DNA of 7,698 bases from Rhodospirillaceae bacterium (lineage in GTDB: Bacteria > Pseudomonadota > Alphaproteobacteria > UBA11073): the NCBI GenBank assembly GCA_003536545.1, contig DPZW01000022.1, positions 1 to 7,698 of the forward strand. The letters are read 5' to 3'. Every line of letters starts with the position of its first letter. Positions within the stretch are counted from its first letter, which is position 1. The translations under genes and the position numbers were made by a program. The notes under the pieces were generated by a model. That model ran no database searches and was not told where the DNA came from. It saw nothing but the letters and a program-made list of their open reading frames with translations. Shown here piece after piece: positions 6,242 to 7,698 of this stretch.

Positions 6242-6964
6242 ATGTCATTTCCCGCGCTATTTTTACCCGGCCAATTGACCGATGAACGCCTGTGGGCCCC
6301 CATGGTGGCCGCAATGCCGCCGGGTCTGCTGACGCCGCATTATATTGACCTGACGCGCGGCGATACAGTGGCTGCCTATGCGCGGCATGCGCTGTCCGGC
6401 CCACCCGAAGAATTTATCCTGATTGGATTATCATTAGGTGGTTACGTGAGTTTCGAAATCCTGCGCCAATCCCCGCACCGGGTGAGAGGATTGATTTTAT
6501 TCAATACTTCTGCACGTTCCGACGATCAGGAAAAATTGGAAGAGCGCGAGAGGTTAAAAAGCGTGGTAGAGGTCGGAAAGTTTGCGGGCGTCACGAATAA
6601 ATTGATGCCAACTATTGTGCATCCGCGCCAATTAGGTAACCGCAGTGTAACCGATACAGTGATGCAAATGGCCGCGCATATCGGGCAGCAGGGGTTTCTA
6701 GCACAGCAAAATGCCATCATCACGCGGCCCGATAGCCGCGATCTGTTGCCGCATATCCCTGTGCCAACGTTGATTATTGGCGGTGATAGCGATCAACGCA
6801 CACCGCCAGAATTGCAGCAGGAAATCGCGGATCAAGTGCCGGGTGCCGAATTTCATTTGTTGGATCGAGTAGGACATCTCGCACCACTGGAAGAGGCAGT
6901 ATTATGTGCAAAGCTGATTACAATTTTCCTGCAAAAGAATTTTACTGAAGCAGGTTTCATATGA
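6242..6964 (+). CDS. Alpha/beta-fold hydrolase, substrate unknown
   Basis: This is a compact soluble alpha/beta hydrolase of 240 residues with no signal peptide, so cytoplasmic. The first strand and oxyanion loop are FLPG (7-10), followed by LTDERLW as in many small esterase/lactonase-like members. The nucleophile elbow is GLSLGG (62-67) with Ser64. The acid is most likely Asp184, in GGDSDQRTPPE (180-190), and the base is His212 in GHLAPLE (211-217), so the Ser-Asp-His triad is complete. The cap region (about 93-165) is helical and charged. Nothing in sequence or context names a substrate; carboxylesterase, C-C hydrolase or lactonase activity are all possible. AGGA directly abuts the ATG, which is too close for normal Shine-Dalgarno use, but the next Met (21) would delete the oxyanion strand and an in-frame stop at 6215-6217 limits upstream extension, so this start stands. 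It lies alone on the plus strand before the small membrane-protein gene. Confidence 0.9.
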   Translation: MSFPALFLPGQLTDERLWAPMVAAMPPGLLTPHYIDLTRGDTVAAYARHALSGPPEEFILIGLSLGGYVSFEILRQSPHRVRGLILFNTSARSDDQEKLEERERLKSVVEVGKFAGVTNKLMPTIVHPRQLGNRSVTDTVMQMAAHIGQQGFLAQQNAIITRPDSRDLLPHIPVPTLIIGGDSDQRTPPELQQEIADQVPGAEFHLLDRVGHLAPLEEAVLCAKLITIFLQKNFTEAGFI

Positions 6965-7015
6965 AACTATTTATTTCTCTGTTTTCAAACCCATGTTTTT
7001 GATATGTTATTCATT

Positions 7016-7022
7016 GGGAGGA
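7016..7022 (+). promoter_or_regulatory. Ribosome-binding site that decides the start at 7030
   Basis: GGGAGGA is a near-perfect Shine-Dalgarno sequence. It ends one base before the in-frame ATG at 7024 but seven bases before the ATG at 7030. The second spacing is the normal one, so translation should start at 7030 and lose the first two codons of the longer reading frame. Confidence 0.65.
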
Positions 7023-7029
7023 AATGACT

Positions 7030-7269
7030 ATGCCCGCACAAAATTTACAGAAATTTAAATTAGGTTTTTCAATGGCTTGGTGGTTTTTCGCGAGCGCGTC
7101 CGCAACTGGGTTGGCGACTGCCAAGAACGAAAATTATTCAGGAATGCCGCCTGCGGTTTGGGCTGCGCTATGGGGAATAAACGCTGTTCATTTTGCATAT
7201 CGTGGGGTGATGGCGTGCCAGAAATATGCTGCTTTAAAAGGTCAGGGAAACCATCCCCAGCCTCATTAA
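7030..7269 (+). CDS. Small predicted membrane protein, unknown function (79 aa)
   Basis: I do not recognise this protein. From Met at 7030 it has 79 residues with two hydrophobic stretches, about residues 11-31 (LGFSMAWWFFASASATGLATA) and about 40-58 (PPAVWAALWGINAVHFAYR), joined by a short polar loop (KNENYSG). The tail is polar, with three His. It is Trp-rich for its size. The likely topology is a two-helix hairpin in the inner membrane, although the second segment is interrupted by polar residues and could be amphipathic. A strong ribosome-binding site at 7016-7022 argues that it is a real translated gene. The longer alternative starts at 7024 and adds Met-Thr. It follows the hydrolase by 65 bases on the same strand; there is a weak TATGTT -10-like box at 7003-7008 but no convincing -35. 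Its stop overlaps the parE stop by four bases on the other strand. Confidence 0.7.
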   Translation: MPAQNLQKFKLGFSMAWWFFASASATGLATAKNENYSGMPPAVWAALWGINAVHFAYRGVMACQKYAALKGQGNHPQPH

Positions 7270-7698
7270 ATATCTATTTCATTTATAAACTGTGCATTTT
7301 CCTGGATAAACTGGAAACGGCTTTCGGCGGATTTGCCCATCAGGCGTTCAATCATATCTGCTGATGCTTTTTCTGCGCTGCCCATATCCACGCGGATAAG
7401 AGAACGTTTGGATGGATCCATGGTGGTTTCCTTGAGCTGCCCAGGCATCATCTCACCCAGACCCTTAAAACGGCTGGTTTCCACTTTGCGACCTTTAAAA
7501 TCTTCGGCAATAATTCTTTCGCGGTCAGCCTCATTGCGCGCATAAATGGATTTGCCGCCTGCGGACAAACGATAAAGTGGCGGCTGCGCGAGATACAAAC
7601 GCCCGGATGCAATCAATGGCCGCATTTGCAAAAAGAAAAATGTAATGAGCAAGGCGGCAATATGTGCGCCGTCTACATCCGCATCGGTCATGATGATG
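7266..7698 (-). CDS. parE: DNA topoisomerase IV subunit B, C-terminal part (cut by window edge)
   Basis: This is the C-terminal 143 codons of a type IIA topoisomerase ATPase subunit, which with ParC decatenates replicated chromosomes and relaxes supercoils. The gene runs off the right edge, and the reading frame continues upstream of the internal Met at 7691 (two Ile codons), so that Met is not the start. The part seen covers the end of the TOPRIM domain, with the metal-binding DADVDG motif just after that Met. The conserved GyrB C-terminal segment follows, with RFKGLGEMMPGQLKETTMDP (positions 99-118 counting that Met as 1). QLKETTM and AHIAALL, rather than QLWETTM and SHIRTLL, together with the FIQENAQF end, point to ParE over GyrB. 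GHKL ATPase and transducer domains lie outside the window. The stop TAA (7268-7266) overlaps the stop of the convergent small gene. No clear terminator follows. Confidence 0.87.
   Translation of the reverse strand, partial: IIMTDADVDGAHIAALLITFFFLQMRPLIASGRLYLAQPPLYRLSAGGKSIYARNEADRERIIAEDFKGRKVETSRFKGLGEMMPGQLKETTMDPSKRSLIRVDMGSAEKASADMIERLMGKSAESRFQFIQENAQFINEIDI

Noticed and set aside
6961..7002. A 13-codon frame (Met-Lys-Leu-Phe start) overlapping the hydrolase stop as ATGA, a possible coupled micropeptide or leader.
   Set aside because: Too short to distinguish from chance. It has only a weak ribosome-binding match and no run of one amino acid's codons or hairpin pair that would mark an attenuator.
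7024..7029. Start of the small membrane-protein gene at the upstream ATG (7024).
   Set aside because: The Shine-Dalgarno sequence ends one base before it, too close for initiation. The ATG at 7030 has normal spacing.
7245..7258. Minus-strand hairpin GGGGA-TGGT-TTCCC just past the parE stop, considered as an intrinsic terminator.
   Set aside because: The stem is five pairs with one G-T, the T-run after it is short and displaced, and it lies inside the small membrane-protein gene.
2567..7419. GGATCC occurs six times (near 2567, 2773, 3153, 3493, 3634 and 7418), more than the roughly two expected.
   Set aside because: Each copy falls in a minus-strand coding region where it encodes an Asp-Pro dipeptide as GAT-CC. 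Codon use and that dipeptide explain it without a repeat or protein-binding site.
1..7698. CRISPR arrays, tRNA or rRNA genes, insertion sequences, toxin-antitoxin pairs or phage genes.
   Set aside because: I searched by eye on both strands and found no spaced repeats, cloverleaf sequences, transposase motifs or terminal inverted repeats. The genes present account for nearly every base.

Overview
The window reads as chromosomal DNA of a Gram-negative alphaproteobacterium, probably not from a well-studied genus. The signs are an LptD with the alphaproteobacterial CxxC-plus-single-Cys layout, an RhlE-like helicase of alphaproteobacterial type, a ParE C-terminus, near-balanced base composition, and marked scarcity of GANTC, the target of the cell-cycle methylase CcrM. 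I see no tRNA, rRNA, CRISPR array, insertion sequence, prophage or integrase. Coding density is very high and all genes look intact except the one cut by the right edge.

Layout, left to right. A plus-strand gene (6-1112) encodes a LivJ/LivK-type periplasmic branched-chain amino-acid binding protein; its transporter partners would have to lie outside the window. It meets, tail to tail with one base between stops, the last gene of a four-gene minus-strand run. In transcription order that run is an RhlE-like RNA helicase (6181-4787), a type IVb-like prepilin (4721-4143), lptD (4133-1890) and an unrecognised single-pass membrane protein with a periplasmic coiled coil (1842-1114). Gaps are 65, 9 and 47 bases, so at least the last three genes could share a transcript.

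A 60-base divergent intergenic region (6182-6241) separates the helicase from a plus-strand alpha/beta hydrolase (6242-6964). A small predicted membrane protein follows (7030-7269, start revised from 7024 on ribosome-binding-site grounds). Its stop overlaps by four bases the stop of the minus-strand topoisomerase IV subunit gene parE, whose 5' part lies beyond the right edge.

Most of the content is housekeeping: nutrient uptake, RNA remodelling, outer-membrane lipopolysaccharide insertion and chromosome decatenation. I found no clear new defence or mobile system. The best leads are the unusual lptD neighbourhood (an orphan TcpA-like pilin nine bases upstream and an unrecognised coiled-coil membrane protein downstream), a DECD rather than DEAD motif II in the helicase, and the near absence of GANTC outside one 1.35-kb stretch.
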